64,000 nt of DNA from Providencia sp. (GTDB lineage Bacteria; Pseudomonadota; Gammaproteobacteria; Enterobacterales; Enterobacteriaceae), in NCBI RefSeq assembly GCF_003533305.1, contig NZ_DOEH01000026.1:1-64000 (forward strand), written 5' to 3'. Position numbers and translations under genes: made by a program. How positions within the stretch are numbered: the first letter of the stretch is position 1; each line of letters opens with the position of its first letter. Shown here in pieces: positions 1 through 9,310 of the stretch. The notes beneath the pieces are model-generated. The model ran no database searches, was not told the origin of the DNA, and worked only from the letters and a program-made list of their open reading frames with translations.

Positions 1-3000
1 AAACCAAGCACTGATTTTAAATCAGGTGACAATCTGCAACTGACCATCACCTTAAAAGATAAGTTTAGTAATCCACTTAAAGGTGTCAGTAGCGCCAGTA
101 TCATATTGCAACAAAAACAAGGTAGTACGGTGACATGGACTGACAACAATAACGGCAGCTATACCGCTACATTACCGTTAAGAGTTTTGGGAAGTGATAA
201 CTTAAAAGCCACCGTTAACTCAAAAGAGAGTGTGCCAATCACTATTACTGTGGCAAATGCCAACCTAATCACTCAAGTGGATAAAGTTATCATTGGCTCG
301 ATTACCGCTTCTGCGGCAGGCAAAACAGGTGTCATCACAGTAAAAATGCAAGACGCCAATCAACTTGGTGTCGCCCAGATGGCTAATGACATTAAAATCA
401 CTATCAACGACATATTAGCAGACATCAAGTTCACTGAAACTAGCACCAAAGGCACTTACACCGCGACGTTACCAGCAAGTAAAACAGGAAGTTACAACGT
501 TAAAGTCACTGCTAATAGCCACACAGAGCAACAAAAGTGGATAGTAAACTCACCATCAACCATCAAGGCAACTCAAGCCGATGGCTCCGGTGCTCAAGAT
601 ACTTCTGGTGTTGTTAAAACGGTTGAACTTGCCGTTTCACCAACTAAAGGTTTCAAATCAGGAGATACAGTAAACCTGACCGTCACCTTAAAAGATGCAT
701 TTGATAATAAGTTACAAGGCGTTGCGCTCAATAAAGGCACCCTATCTCATCACCAAACAAGTAAAGTGACTTGGCTTGATAAACAAGATGGTACTTATAC
801 CGCGAGTTTCCTGTTAGATACGCTTGGTAACGATGAGCTAATTGCTACTGCCAATAACATCAATAGTCAAACTCTCCGTATCCTAGTTGAAAAGGCCGTA
901 GGCAACAGCAAAGTTACTCAAATTAAGATCCTCGCTATACTCGAACCTATAGCAGGGGCAGAAAGCACATTAGCGGTCTCACTAGCAGACTCAAATGGCC
1001 ACCCTATCGAAGGTATCAAAGAGGTAACAGTTAAAGTCGGTAATAACAACACATTGATAATTCCCGTATCTCTACAACCTAATGGTAACTACATTGGCAC
1101 ACTACCAGGCCAACAAAGTGGCAAATATGACCTTATTGTCTCCGTCAATAATCACGATTCAGTTCCTAAACTATGGACTGTCAAAAAACCGAGCACCCTA
1201 GTTGCAATCAATGGTAATGGTAGCGGCGATCAAAATAAACGTGGTGTGGTGGCGAAAATGTTATTCACAGCTACCCCAACGGCTAATCTTAAAACGAGTG
1301 ATAAATTAAAGCTCACCGTTACCTTAAAAGACTATTTTGACAATACCTTAAGGGGAATTGAGAGCACAAGTATTGTAATCAATCATAAACAAACCGGTTC
1401 CGTCGTGTGGAAAGACAATGCAGACGGCACTTACACCACCGAGCTATTATTGAAAAAACGGGGTAAAGATACGCTAACAGTGACAGTCAATAGTGTTAAT
1501 AAAGAAGAAAACATTGATGTTGGCTCACCAGAAGGCCAATCTGCCGTTCAAAACGTGAAATTAGACGTTATTAACAGTAAATTATCTGTGAATGATTCAG
1601 TCGAACTACAATTAACACTGACTGACAGCCATGGCAATGGTGTTGAAAAGGTACAAACCAACGACATTCAATTAGAGCATAACAATACACTTGTTTCTAA
1701 ACTAACTTGGTTAGAGAAAAGTGCAGGTATTTACACCACCACGCTCCCATTGCATCAACAAGGGAAAAATACCTTTGTAAGTCGAGTTAACAACCGAGCA
1801 AATACACTACTGGCGATTAATGTCAGCGCACCAGTAGGTCCAACCCATGTTAAAACTGTCGAGCTCAAAACCAGTACCAATCAACTGACAGTAGGCAACC
1901 AAGTCGAACTGACACTCACATTAACCGACCAATGGGGTAATGGCGTTGAAGGAGTTAATGCGAATGATATCGTCATTAATGATTCGCATACTAAGAAAAA
2001 CCTCACAGGTTTAGTCTGGACATCAAAAGGAAACGGTATTTACACCGCCTCGACCATCATCACAATGAATGGCATGCACTCATTGAGAGCCACTGTAAAT
2101 CTAATACCAAGCAGTAATATATTAATTAATGCGAAGCCATCGGCAGGTAAAGACAATGCACACAGTGCGAAATTAACGACCAGCCTAAAAACTATCACCG
2201 CAGGTGATGACGTTATTCTAACCTTTAAAGTAACTGATATTAGTGATAATCCTGTTATCAATATCGACAACAAAACTATTATTCTTAGCAATGGTAATAA
2301 CGAAATTTCAACAACTTGGAATGAAGATGTCCATAGTTTAGGCCTCTATACCACCACTATCACACTCAGTGAAGTTGGAGATCACAAACTCACGGCGAGT
2401 ATTGATCAGGTTAAAGATATGACCACTGTCACGGTCAATTCACCTATGGGTAAAAATGCTGTGAAAACAATCACCATTTCACCGATAGCCAACAGCGATG
2501 CAGGACAATCATCATCACTATCCGTTAGCTTGACTGATGCTTATAACAACCCAGTTAAAAATATCAGCAGTGGCGATATAACTGTAACAATTGATGGTAA
2601 AAAACAAGACATTATATTTATGGAAAAAAACAATATAAATAGATATGTCGCTCCGCTCCCTCCAGCCACAATGAGTAACTATAAAATCATCGTCGAAGTC
2701 AACGGCCAGTCAGAAACAGTCGATTGGAAAGTCAACGCACCAACAGAAATTCCTATTGGCTCTTATGATAAAGATGGTTTGCGTGGTTCATTAGACACCC
2801 TATCTATCACTCATAGTGCAAAAAGCAACACAGTAAATTCAGCAGAGAAAGTCACCCTAACAGTAAGTCTAAAAGATAAGTTTGGTAACAAACTGACTAG
2901 GGCATCGTCGAACTTGACGTTATTGACTGACTTGCAATCGGCCTCCATATGGAAAGAACTTAGTGGTGGACTATACACTCAAGAACTCACCATGAATAAA

Positions 3001-6000
3001 CTGCGTAAACAATCGATTCAAGTGGCGGCAGATAAAATACTCAGCGATAAATTTGAGTTAACGGTTACCCCGGCCAAAGGTGCAAGTAAGGTCTATAAAA
3101 GCACACTTGAAACCAATGAAGGTACCATTGAGGCAGGCAAAGAAGTGCTATTGACATTAGCTTTAACTGATAGCGTTGATAACGGTGTTATTAATATCGA
3201 TACAAGTGATATTCAGCTCATCAATAATGGTAAAGCTATCAAAGCTACATGGGCAACTAAGCAAGATGGCGTGTATACCACCAAACAACGGTTAGAGACT
3301 GTCGGTAATTACCAGTTTAAAGCCACAGTCAATAACCAACCAAGCCGCATTCAAACCGTAGAAGCCACCTACCCAAGCGGAAAAGATGTGGTGAAAGCCG
3401 CAACACTTTCCACAAATAGTAATACGCTTGATGCAGGTAAAAAAGTTGGATTAACTTTAGAACTGAAAGACCAATATGGCAACTTAGTCACAGGTGTTAC
3501 TGGAGTTGATATTGCGTTAAAAGATAGCCATACCTCAGAACCTATCGATAGCCGCAGTATTGCTTGGAATATGGAATCGGCAGGCGTGTATAAAGCCACT
3601 TTACCATTAACCAAAGTGGGTAAACACACATTAACTGCAACGGTTAATAACAAGAATGTTAATGCAAAAGAAATTACGGTGAGTGCATTGAGAGGTACTA
3701 GCAATGTTAATGAGATTAAATTAACTAGCGCGAAAACATCAATGAATGTAGGTGAAAGCACCACATTAACTCTCACCTTGCTTGATAACTATGGCAATGA
3801 AGTGGCAGATGTTGCACCTAAAGATATTCAGTTTAAGAATACAGATAGCACTATTACCACTAAGGCATCGTGGGTAAAAACATCATCATACGATAGTGTT
3901 TATACGGCTCAAATCACGCTAGAGAAGGTTAAACAACACACTTTATCGGTTGAGATAAATAAACAGGTAAAAAATATCGAAATTGAGGTGAAACCACTGA
4001 AAGGAGTTAACAACGTTAAAGAGATTATGTTAACCACTGCGGCAGCTTCAATGAATGCAGGTAAAAGCACTACGTTAACCCTCACCTTATTGGATAACTA
4101 TGGCAATGAAGTGGCAGATGTTACATCGAAAGACATTAAGTTCAAAAATACCGATAGCACCATTACCACGAAAGCATCGTGGGTGAAAACACCATTACAC
4201 GATAGTGTCTATACCGCTCAGATAACCTTAGAAAAAGTTAAAACACACACTTTATCGGTTGAGGTAAATGGTCAGATAAAAAATATCGACATTGAGGTGA
4301 AACCACTGAAAGGAGCTAACAACGTTAAAGAGATTATGTTAACCACTGCGGCAACTTCAATGAATGCGGGTGAAAGCACTACGTTAACCCTCACCTTGTT
4401 GGATAACTATGGCAATGAAGTAGCAGATGTTGCACCTAAAGATATTCAGTTTAAGAATACTGATAGCACCATTACCACGAAAGCATCGTGGGTGAAAACA
4501 CCATTACACAATAGTATCTATGCCGCTCAGATAACCTTAGAGAAAGTTAAAGCACACACTTTATCGATTGAGGTAAATGGTCAGGTAAAAAATATCGACA
4601 TTGATGTGAAACCACTGGAAGGCGCTAAAAATGTTGCGAAAGTTGAGTTAAGTATGTCAGAAACCACCAAATTAGGTGTGGATACTCCACTGACATTGCA
4701 ACTCAAAGATCAGTTCGGCAATGGTGTTATTAATGTTGCTAATCAAGATATTCAATTAAGACATAATCGCAAAGAAGAAAGTATCACTTGGACAGAAAGC
4801 TCTAACGGGCAATACACCACAAATTGGCAATCGACAAAAGTCGGTAAACATCAATTAGATGTGGTAGTTAATACTAGCCGTTTGATAAAACCTATCGAGA
4901 TCGAATTTATGGCTCCGCAAGGCGCAGAGAGTGTTGACGTCATTGTGATAAGCACTTTTGGCCCCCTGGAAGCTGGACAGATCGTTTCAGTAATTATCAA
5001 GCTACAAGATAAACATGGTAACGATGTTTTGAATGTCAGTCCAAGTGACATTACTTTATCGAGTGACAAGCAAACTTTACCCTCAATAGGAGGGATTGAT
5101 CATAGCAATAGAATCTATTCAAGCGACACTAAGTTTAACATTGTAGGAAAGCATACATTAACAGTTAGTATCAATAATACTGCCAAAACAACGGAGACAA
5201 AAGTAATCAACATCCAAGCAGGCGCCCCTGTTTTTGACAGCGGGAAAAGTGAGCTATCTGTTGATACCGATTCCGTTGAAGGTAATGGTAAAAACAACGC
5301 CACAATAACCTTAAAATTAGTTGATAAAAATGGAACATTTATTTCAGGTAAAAAACCAAAGCTCACTTCAAACGGTGGAGTTTTAAATCACGCTATTATG
5401 CAAGAAACCACAACATCAGGTGTATATACTGCATCTGTATCAAGCTCAAAGGCAGAAAAAGTAACAGTATCCCTTGATTTTGCTACAATTAATTATGTGG
5501 GCGCAAAACAAGAGATTGATATCTATTTCTATTCTTTCCAAAATATAACCTACCCCACCGTAGTACTTGACCAACAGTATTTTCATTTCCATTCGACGAT
5601 AAAGGATTATACTAATTACACGTGGGAGAATAGCCATCCAGATGTAATAGGCTTTGGTACCTATTCGGTCCCTTATATAAAGAATAAACCAAATCGTCAA
5701 AAAAATGTCATCAAACTAGTCGCTAGGCCGAATAAAAATAGCTATAAACTTGAAGCTATACGCGCAACGATAACAATAAATACATATTTCTACCCCTCGA
5801 ACCAAACGGCTCTACTAAAAAATGATATTAGTCGAGAGTGTCTAAATAACGGAGACAACCTTGCTGATGAATCAAAATTAGCAACGTTACTTCAGAACCC
5901 CCTGAAAAAAATAGATACTTACCATGATGCGCATATACCCGGTGAATACTGGACAAACAACCTAACTAAAAAGATTACTAGCAACTCGATTACTTCAGGT

Positions 6001-6054
6001 AATTCCCCTGCCTATGGTGTATGGGTGAAATCACTTTGTATGATCAAATACTAA
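1..6054 (+). CDS. Large Ig-like-repeat surface protein (invasin/intimin type), 5' end missing
   Basis: The reading frame is open from the first base, so the gene begins upstream; an apparent start at 106 is only an internal TTG. About 2,017 residues are visible. They form a long series of roughly 100-residue beta-sandwich modules with recurring elements: an LTLTLxDxxGN core, a TWxxxxxGxYT strand and a GxHTLTAxVN strand near each module end. This is the pattern of bacterial Ig-like (Big_1) domains in invasin/intimin-like adhesins. Such proteins are anchored by an N-terminal beta-barrel and expose the repeats on the surface; that part lies outside the window. The last 250 or so residues leave the repeat pattern and are richer in Tyr, Asn and Cys (two Cys), probably a distal binding domain. 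A strong terminator follows at once. The adhesin role is inferred from architecture; the ligand is unknown. Confidence 0.85.
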   Translation, partial: KPSTDFKSGDNLQLTITLKDKFSNPLKGVSSASIILQQKQGSTVTWTDNNNGSYTATLPLRVLGSDNLKATVNSKESVPITITVANANLITQVDKVIIGSITASAAGKTGVITVKMQDANQLGVAQMANDIKITINDILADIKFTETSTKGTYTATLPASKTGSYNVKVTANSHTEQQKWIVNSPSTIKATQADGSGAQDTSGVVKTVELAVSPTKGFKSGDTVNLTVTLKDAFDNKLQGVALNKGTLSHHQTSKVTWLDKQDGTYTASFLLDTLGNDELIATANNINSQTLRILVEKAVGNSKVTQIKILAILEPIAGAESTLAVSLADSNGHPIEGIKEVTVKVGNNNTLIIPVSLQPNGNYIGTLPGQQSGKYDLIVSVNNHDSVPKLWTVKKPSTLVAINGNGSGDQNKRGVVAKMLFTATPTANLKTSDKLKLTVTLKDYFDNTLRGIESTSIVINHKQTGSVVWKDNADGTYTTELLLKKRGKDTLTVTVNSVNKEENIDVGSPEGQSAVQNVKLDVINSKLSVNDSVELQLTLTDSHGNGVEKVQTNDIQLEHNNTLVSKLTWLEKSAGIYTTTLPLHQQGKNTFVSRVNNRANTLLAINVSAPVGPTHVKTVELKTSTNQLTVGNQVELTLTLTDQWGNGVEGVNANDIVINDSHTKKNLTGLVWTSKGNGIYTASTIITMNGMHSLRATVNLIPSSNILINAKPSAGKDNAHSAKLTTSLKTITAGDDVILTFKVTDISDNPVINIDNKTIILSNGNNEISTTWNEDVHSLGLYTTTITLSEVGDHKLTASIDQVKDMTTVTVNSPMGKNAVKTITISPIANSDAGQSSSLSVSLTDAYNNPVKNISSGDITVTIDGKKQDIIFMEKNNINRYVAPLPPATMSNYKIIVEVNGQSETVDWKVNAPTEIPIGSYDKDGLRGSLDTLSITHSAKSNTVNSAEKVTLTVSLKDKFGNKLTRASSNLTLLTDLQSASIWKELSGGLYTQELTMNKLRKQSIQVAADKILSDKFELTVTPAKGASKVYKSTLETNEGTIEAGKEVLLTLALTDSVDNGVINIDTSDIQLINNGKAIKATWATKQDGVYTTKQRLETVGNYQFKATVNNQPSRIQTVEATYPSGKDVVKAATLSTNSNTLDAGKKVGLTLELKDQYGNLVTGVTGVDIALKDSHTSEPIDSRSIAWNMESAGVYKATLPLTKVGKHTLTATVNNKNVNAKEITVSALRGTSNVNEIKLTSAKTSMNVGESTTLTLTLLDNYGNEVADVAPKDIQFKNTDSTITTKASWVKTSSYDSVYTAQITLEKVKQHTLSVEINKQVKNIEIEVKPLKGVNNVKEIMLTTAAASMNAGKSTTLTLTLLDNYGNEVADVTSKDIKFKNTDSTITTKASWVKTPLHDSVYTAQITLEKVKTHTLSVEVNGQIKNIDIEVKPLKGANNVKEIMLTTAATSMNAGESTTLTLTLLDNYGNEVADVAPKDIQFKNTDSTITTKASWVKTPLHNSIYAAQITLEKVKAHTLSIEVNGQVKNIDIDVKPLEGAKNVAKVELSMSETTKLGVDTPLTLQLKDQFGNGVINVANQDIQLRHNRKEESITWTESSNGQYTTNWQSTKVGKHQLDVVVNTSRLIKPIEIEFMAPQGAESVDVIVISTFGPLEAGQIVSVIIKLQDKHGNDVLNVSPSDITLSSDKQTLPSIGGIDHSNRIYSSDTKFNIVGKHTLTVSINNTAKTTETKVINIQAGAPVFDSGKSELSVDTDSVEGNGKNNATITLKLVDKNGTFISGKKPKLTSNGGVLNHAIMQETTTSGVYTASVSSSKAEKVTVSLDFATINYVGAKQEIDIYFYSFQNITYPTVVLDQQYFHFHSTIKDYTNYTWENSHPDVIGFGTYSVPYIKNKPNRQKNVIKLVARPNKNSYKLEAIRATITINTYFYPSNQTALLKNDISRECLNNGDNLADESKLATLLQNPLKKIDTYHDAHIPGEYWTNNLTKKITSNSITSGNSPAYGVWVKSLCMIKY
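3694..4620 (+). repeat. Three tandem 309-bp repeats coding Ig-like modules
   Basis: Three consecutive 309-bp (103-codon) units start at 3694, 4003 and 4312. Each begins with a GxxNVxEI motif and ends with a VKPLxG-like junction. Units two and three are nearly identical in DNA, unit one slightly more diverged, while neighbouring modules share only the protein pattern. This suggests recent in-frame duplication and a site where repeat number can change by recombination. Confidence 0.9.
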
Positions 6055-6061
6055 CCCCCAC

Positions 6062-6086
6062 ATCCCCGCTTCGGCGGGGATTTTTC
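6062..6086 (+). terminator. Rho-independent terminator of the Ig-like-repeat gene
   Basis: A perfect 8-bp stem (ATCCCCGC/GCGGGGAT) closes a TTCG tetraloop and is followed by a T-rich run, 7 bp after the stop codon. It also lies beyond the end of rtcR, which converges from the other strand. Confidence 0.92.
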
Positions 6087-6114
6087 TTTCTGCGATTTAG
6101 CAATATAACGCCCC

Positions 6115-7698
6115 TCAATCCCCCGCCTTCACCCCATCCCAATCCAACTCAAATTTAGCGAGATATTTTCGCAGCCTATCTGCATCATTGGGCTGTTTTT
6201 TGTGTTGCCGCGATACCGCAAACAGCTCACGCCCCGCTTCTGACAAAGATGATGAACGGCGGCAAACTTCCAGTACCGTTGCCAGTTGCTGCTTATCGAA
6301 TAAATCAATCTCACCAATTTGCGTTGGTAATGTATTTGTTGATTTTGGCTGCCATTGAGACTGCAAACGGCTAATTTCTTCCTCGGTAACCACTTTAGTG
6401 ATGCGCCCACGTTCGGCAAAAGTAGCCATCCGGTTAATCGAGGCGCCAAGTTCACGGAAATTGCCACGCCACTGGGCTTGTGGGGAACAAGCAAACTTCA
6501 CATAGACGTTACGAGCCTCACTATCAAAACGGATTTGGCTTTGCTGGTCTTGGCAAAATTTGGCTAATTCATAATCAATATTGGGTTCAATATCTTCACG
6601 ACGTTCTTTTAACCCCGGCAAGGCAAAGGTCCACATATTGATACGGGCGTATAAATCTTCCCGAAACTTACCCGCCTCCACTTGCTCTGCAAGGTTGCGA
6701 TGGGTGCCGGCAATCAGTTGAAAATCACTGTAAATTTCATTATCTGAACCAAAGGGGAAAAAACGTTTTTCTTCGATGGCTTTGAGTAACATCGCCTGCT
6801 CGTCAAGGCCAAGTTCTGCAATTTCATCTAAAAATAAAATGCCGCCATCGGCTTCTTTTAACAAACCGCCTCGTGCATTTAGCGCCCCAGTAAACGCACC
6901 TTTTACATGGCCAAATAGCGTCGACATGGCGTTATCACCCCGCAAAGTGGCACAGTTTACTTCAACAAATCGCCCTTTTACTTGATGACGGCTTTCGCGT
7001 AACTGGTAAATACGTCGCGCCAAAAACGATTTTCCCGCTCCCGTAGGCCCATTCAGTAAAATCGGCGCTTTTGAGCGCAATGCCACCCGCTCGATTTGTT
7101 CAATCATGGCGTTAAATGCGGCATTTCGGGTCGCAATACCGGATTTTAAAAACGACACCTGCTGCTGCTGCTCTTTTTCGAAGCGGCTGGTAATATGAGT
7201 ATAACGGCTGAGATCAAGATCAATCACCGTGTGAATACCTATCGGATCTTTCTCTCTCCCCTTTTGACTCGGTGAGGTTTGAATTAATTTAGCAGGTAAA
7301 TAATGAGCTTCCGTTAATAAAAACCAACAAATTTGAACCACATGGGTACCGGTCGTGATATGCACCAGATACTCTTCATTATCGGTATCAAATGGATAAT
7401 TTGCCGAAAAATCTAATAGCGAGGTATACACCTCTTCGAAATCCCACGGGTCGGCAATGTCCACTTCATGCAGCATCACCTCAGTATTAGGCGAGGTTTC
7501 TTCAATATCATCTTTGACCCGACTTGCCATTGAATGGTCGTTGACCTGATGCAGCAATTCAACCCGATCAATATCAAGCTCAGGTTGTTGGCACAGGCCT
7601 ACCGTTGGGCGCCATTTTGTCCAGCGATTAGCTTTTTTACCTCGCCTATCAAGAACTGTACCCAATACACCAATGACCACTTTACGTTTTTTATTCAT
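6115..7698 (-). CDS. rtcR: RtcR, sigma54-dependent activator of the RNA-repair operon
   Basis: The 527-residue protein is close to the usual RtcR length of about 530. Residues 1-180 form the RtcR sensory domain (CARF-related), which in known RtcR proteins holds the AAA+ domain inactive until an RNA-damage ligand binds. The central AAA+ domain has Walker A GPTGAGKS at 217-224, the sigma54-contact loop GAFTGA at 267-272 and Walker B ILFLDE at 287-292. A helix-turn-helix region follows at the C-terminus. The gene is divergent from the slipin-rtcB-nucleotidyltransferase unit, whose leader carries a canonical -24/-12 promoter, so RtcR very probably activates it. The ligand cannot be read from sequence. 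Confidence 0.95.
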   Translation of the reverse strand: MNKKRKVVIGVLGTVLDRRGKKANRWTKWRPTVGLCQQPELDIDRVELLHQVNDHSMASRVKDDIEETSPNTEVMLHEVDIADPWDFEEVYTSLLDFSANYPFDTDNEEYLVHITTGTHVVQICWFLLTEAHYLPAKLIQTSPSQKGREKDPIGIHTVIDLDLSRYTHITSRFEKEQQQQVSFLKSGIATRNAAFNAMIEQIERVALRSKAPILLNGPTGAGKSFLARRIYQLRESRHQVKGRFVEVNCATLRGDNAMSTLFGHVKGAFTGALNARGGLLKEADGGILFLDEIAELGLDEQAMLLKAIEEKRFFPFGSDNEIYSDFQLIAGTHRNLAEQVEAGKFREDLYARINMWTFALPGLKERREDIEPNIDYELAKFCQDQQSQIRFDSEARNVYVKFACSPQAQWRGNFRELGASINRMATFAERGRITKVVTEEEISRLQSQWQPKSTNTLPTQIGEIDLFDKQQLATVLEVCRRSSSLSEAGRELFAVSRQHKKQPNDADRLRKYLAKFELDWDGVKAGD

Positions 7699-7848
7699 AA
7701 TGAGTTTATATAAATTTATAAATGACGATATAGAAAGATAATAAATAGCCTAATTCATTTCTCTTGGTAATGTTAGCCAAATTCAACAATAAATATTTAA
7801 TCTTTATTTTTCAATTTAATACAAACATTTATTGTCTCTTCATCAAAG

Positions 7849-7865
7849 TTGGCACGCTTCTGGCA
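7849..7865 (+). promoter_or_regulatory. Sigma54 (-24/-12) promoter of the RNA-repair operon
   Basis: TTGGCACG-CTTC-TGGCA matches the sigma54 consensus, with the invariant GG at 7851-7852 and GC at 7863-7864 separated by exactly 10 bp. It lies about 320 bp before the slipin gene, so transcription should begin near 7876 and leave a long untranslated leader. The 150 bp between it and rtcR should hold the RtcR activator sites; none was identified by eye. Confidence 0.9.
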
Positions 7866-7876
7866 ATAATAAATTC

Positions 7877-8045
7877 ATCCACTGCCGGAAATTGTCTGAA
7901 CTTCGCGTTCAACCGGTGCAGACATGGTGACCCGAGTCACTACATGGTCTGTATGCCGCCGTCAGGAAGATACCTTATGGTAATAGCAACGCTATCAGGT
8001 TCGACTCCTGAAAAAAATACAAATCCAACTGTATAAAACTAAGCT
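7877..8045 (+). ncRNA. Structured tRNA-like / Y-RNA-like leader RNA (candidate)
   Basis: This stretch has no convincing protein frame but strong secondary structure. An extended hairpin spans 7919-7951 with inner stem GTGAC/GTCAC and outer stem CAGAC/GTCTG. It is followed by three consecutive small arms: TACC/GGTA (7971-7982), TAGC/GCTA (7984-7994) and a perfect T-arm mimic, stem TCAGG/CCTGA with the 7-base loop TTCGACT (7995-8011). The three-arm order resembles the tRNA-like module of bacterial Y RNAs (YrlA), which are co-transcribed with rtcBA in some enterobacteria. A further hairpin, CACTCG/CGAGTG, lies at 8066-8087. No pairing acceptor stem or CCA end was found, so it is not a functional tRNA. 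RNA boundaries are estimates. Confidence 0.6.
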
Positions 8046-8188
8046 GAAGTTAAGCTTAAAGCCGCCACTCGAGAGCCACGCCGAGTGATGAGCAGAAATT
8101 TAGACAGCCCAGTCAGGCACTCTATTTTTCCCCTCACCACTTCGCTTTTTTCTTCAGTGCCGGATAAATTTTAAAAAAGGATAAAATA

Positions 8189-9307
8189 ATGAAAAAAATA
8201 AATATCGCTCAGGGACAAATCGCATTGACCGCTAAAAATGGAGATTTTAAACAATTACTGACTGCGGGTGAGCACCGTTTATATGATTGGTTTAACAAAT
8301 TGACCGTGTCACTGTTCACCCTCGACAATGAACCTATTGAGGAAAAACTCGCGGAGCACTTGCGCCAATTTCACCCTGACTGGGTTGATGAGCACTGCCT
8401 TGATGTAGCGTTATCTGATGATGAAATCGGATTTATTTATTTACACAATAGCTTAAGCGAAATATTGCCACCCGCGACTCGTCGGTTGTATTGGAAAAAT
8501 GGCAATAACTTAAAAGTAGAACTGCAATCAACAGAACATAGTGTAATTGAAACCGTATTTGTGTCACGACTAATGGGTAAAAAACGTATTAAAGGCAATG
8601 AGTTGGCCTTGATTAGCCAAGTCCCTGCATGGCATGTCGGTATGTTAAAAATTGATGGTGAGATCCAAAATTTATTACAACCAGGAACTTACGGTTATTG
8701 GAAAATCAACCACAAACCAGAAGTTGAAATAATAGACACCCGCTTGCAATCCCTTGAAGTGAGCGGACAAGAGATTTTAACTAAAGATAAAGTGACGTTA
8801 CGCATCAATCTTTCGGCTAACTGGCGTTATGCAGATATCTTAATGGCATTCTCGAAATTGACCCAGCCTGTGGATTATCTGTACCGTGAGCTACAATTTG
8901 CATTAAGAGAAATTGTCGGCACCCGTTCACTTGATGAATTACTGGAAAACAAACAATTAATAGATGAATTAATATTGGCACGAATTGCCCAAAGTGCGGC
9001 TAGCTTTGGTCTGGAAATCGACAGCATCGGTGTGAAAGACATTATTTTACCGGGAGATATGCGCACGATTTTATCTCAAGTAGTTGAAGCAGAAAAATCC
9101 GCCCAAGCCAATGTTATTCGTCGCCGAGAAGAAACTGCCGCGACGCGTTCATTGCTAAATACCGCAAAAGTGATGGAAAACAACCCAGTTGCACTGCGTT
9201 TAAAAGAGCTTGAAACCTTAGAAAACATTGCGCATCGCATCGACCAAATTTCAGTTTATGGCGGTTTAGACCAAGTATTAAACGGATTAGTAAAAATTAA
9301 GGAATAA
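8189..9307 (+). CDS. Slipin (SPFH/band 7 family) of the RNA-repair operon
   Basis: A 372-residue protein with AAAGGAT as ribosome binding site. Residues 1-175 contain two related motifs, AGEHRLYDWF and PGTYGYWK, typical of the N-terminal part of slipins found beside RtcB. Residues 175-370 are an SPFH/band 7 domain with the VSGQEILTKDKVTLRINLSANW core and a C-terminal coiled-coil region (VEAEKSAQANVIRRREETAA). No strong hydrophobic anchor is visible, unlike stomatin-like slipins, so membrane association is uncertain. It lies 3 bp before rtcB and is surely co-transcribed with it. Slipins in RtcB operons are known from comparative genomics; the biochemical role is not settled. Confidence 0.88.
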   Translation: MKKINIAQGQIALTAKNGDFKQLLTAGEHRLYDWFNKLTVSLFTLDNEPIEEKLAEHLRQFHPDWVDEHCLDVALSDDEIGFIYLHNSLSEILPPATRRLYWKNGNNLKVELQSTEHSVIETVFVSRLMGKKRIKGNELALISQVPAWHVGMLKIDGEIQNLLQPGTYGYWKINHKPEVEIIDTRLQSLEVSGQEILTKDKVTLRINLSANWRYADILMAFSKLTQPVDYLYRELQFALREIVGTRSLDELLENKQLIDELILARIAQSAASFGLEIDSIGVKDIILPGDMRTILSQVVEAEKSAQANVIRRREETAATRSLLNTAKVMENNPVALRLKELETLENIAHRIDQISVYGGLDQVLNGLVKIKE

Positions 9308-9310
9308 ATA

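Noticed and set aside
7971..8011. A functional tRNA gene ending in the T-arm at 7995-8011
   Set aside because: The T-arm is perfect, but no complementary acceptor strands, no 7-base anticodon loop and no CCA end are present. It is described as tRNA-like only.
7764..8036. A 90-codon reading frame in the rtcB operon leader
   Set aside because: It overlaps the sigma54 promoter and the structured RNA, has no ribosome site and no protein-like composition.
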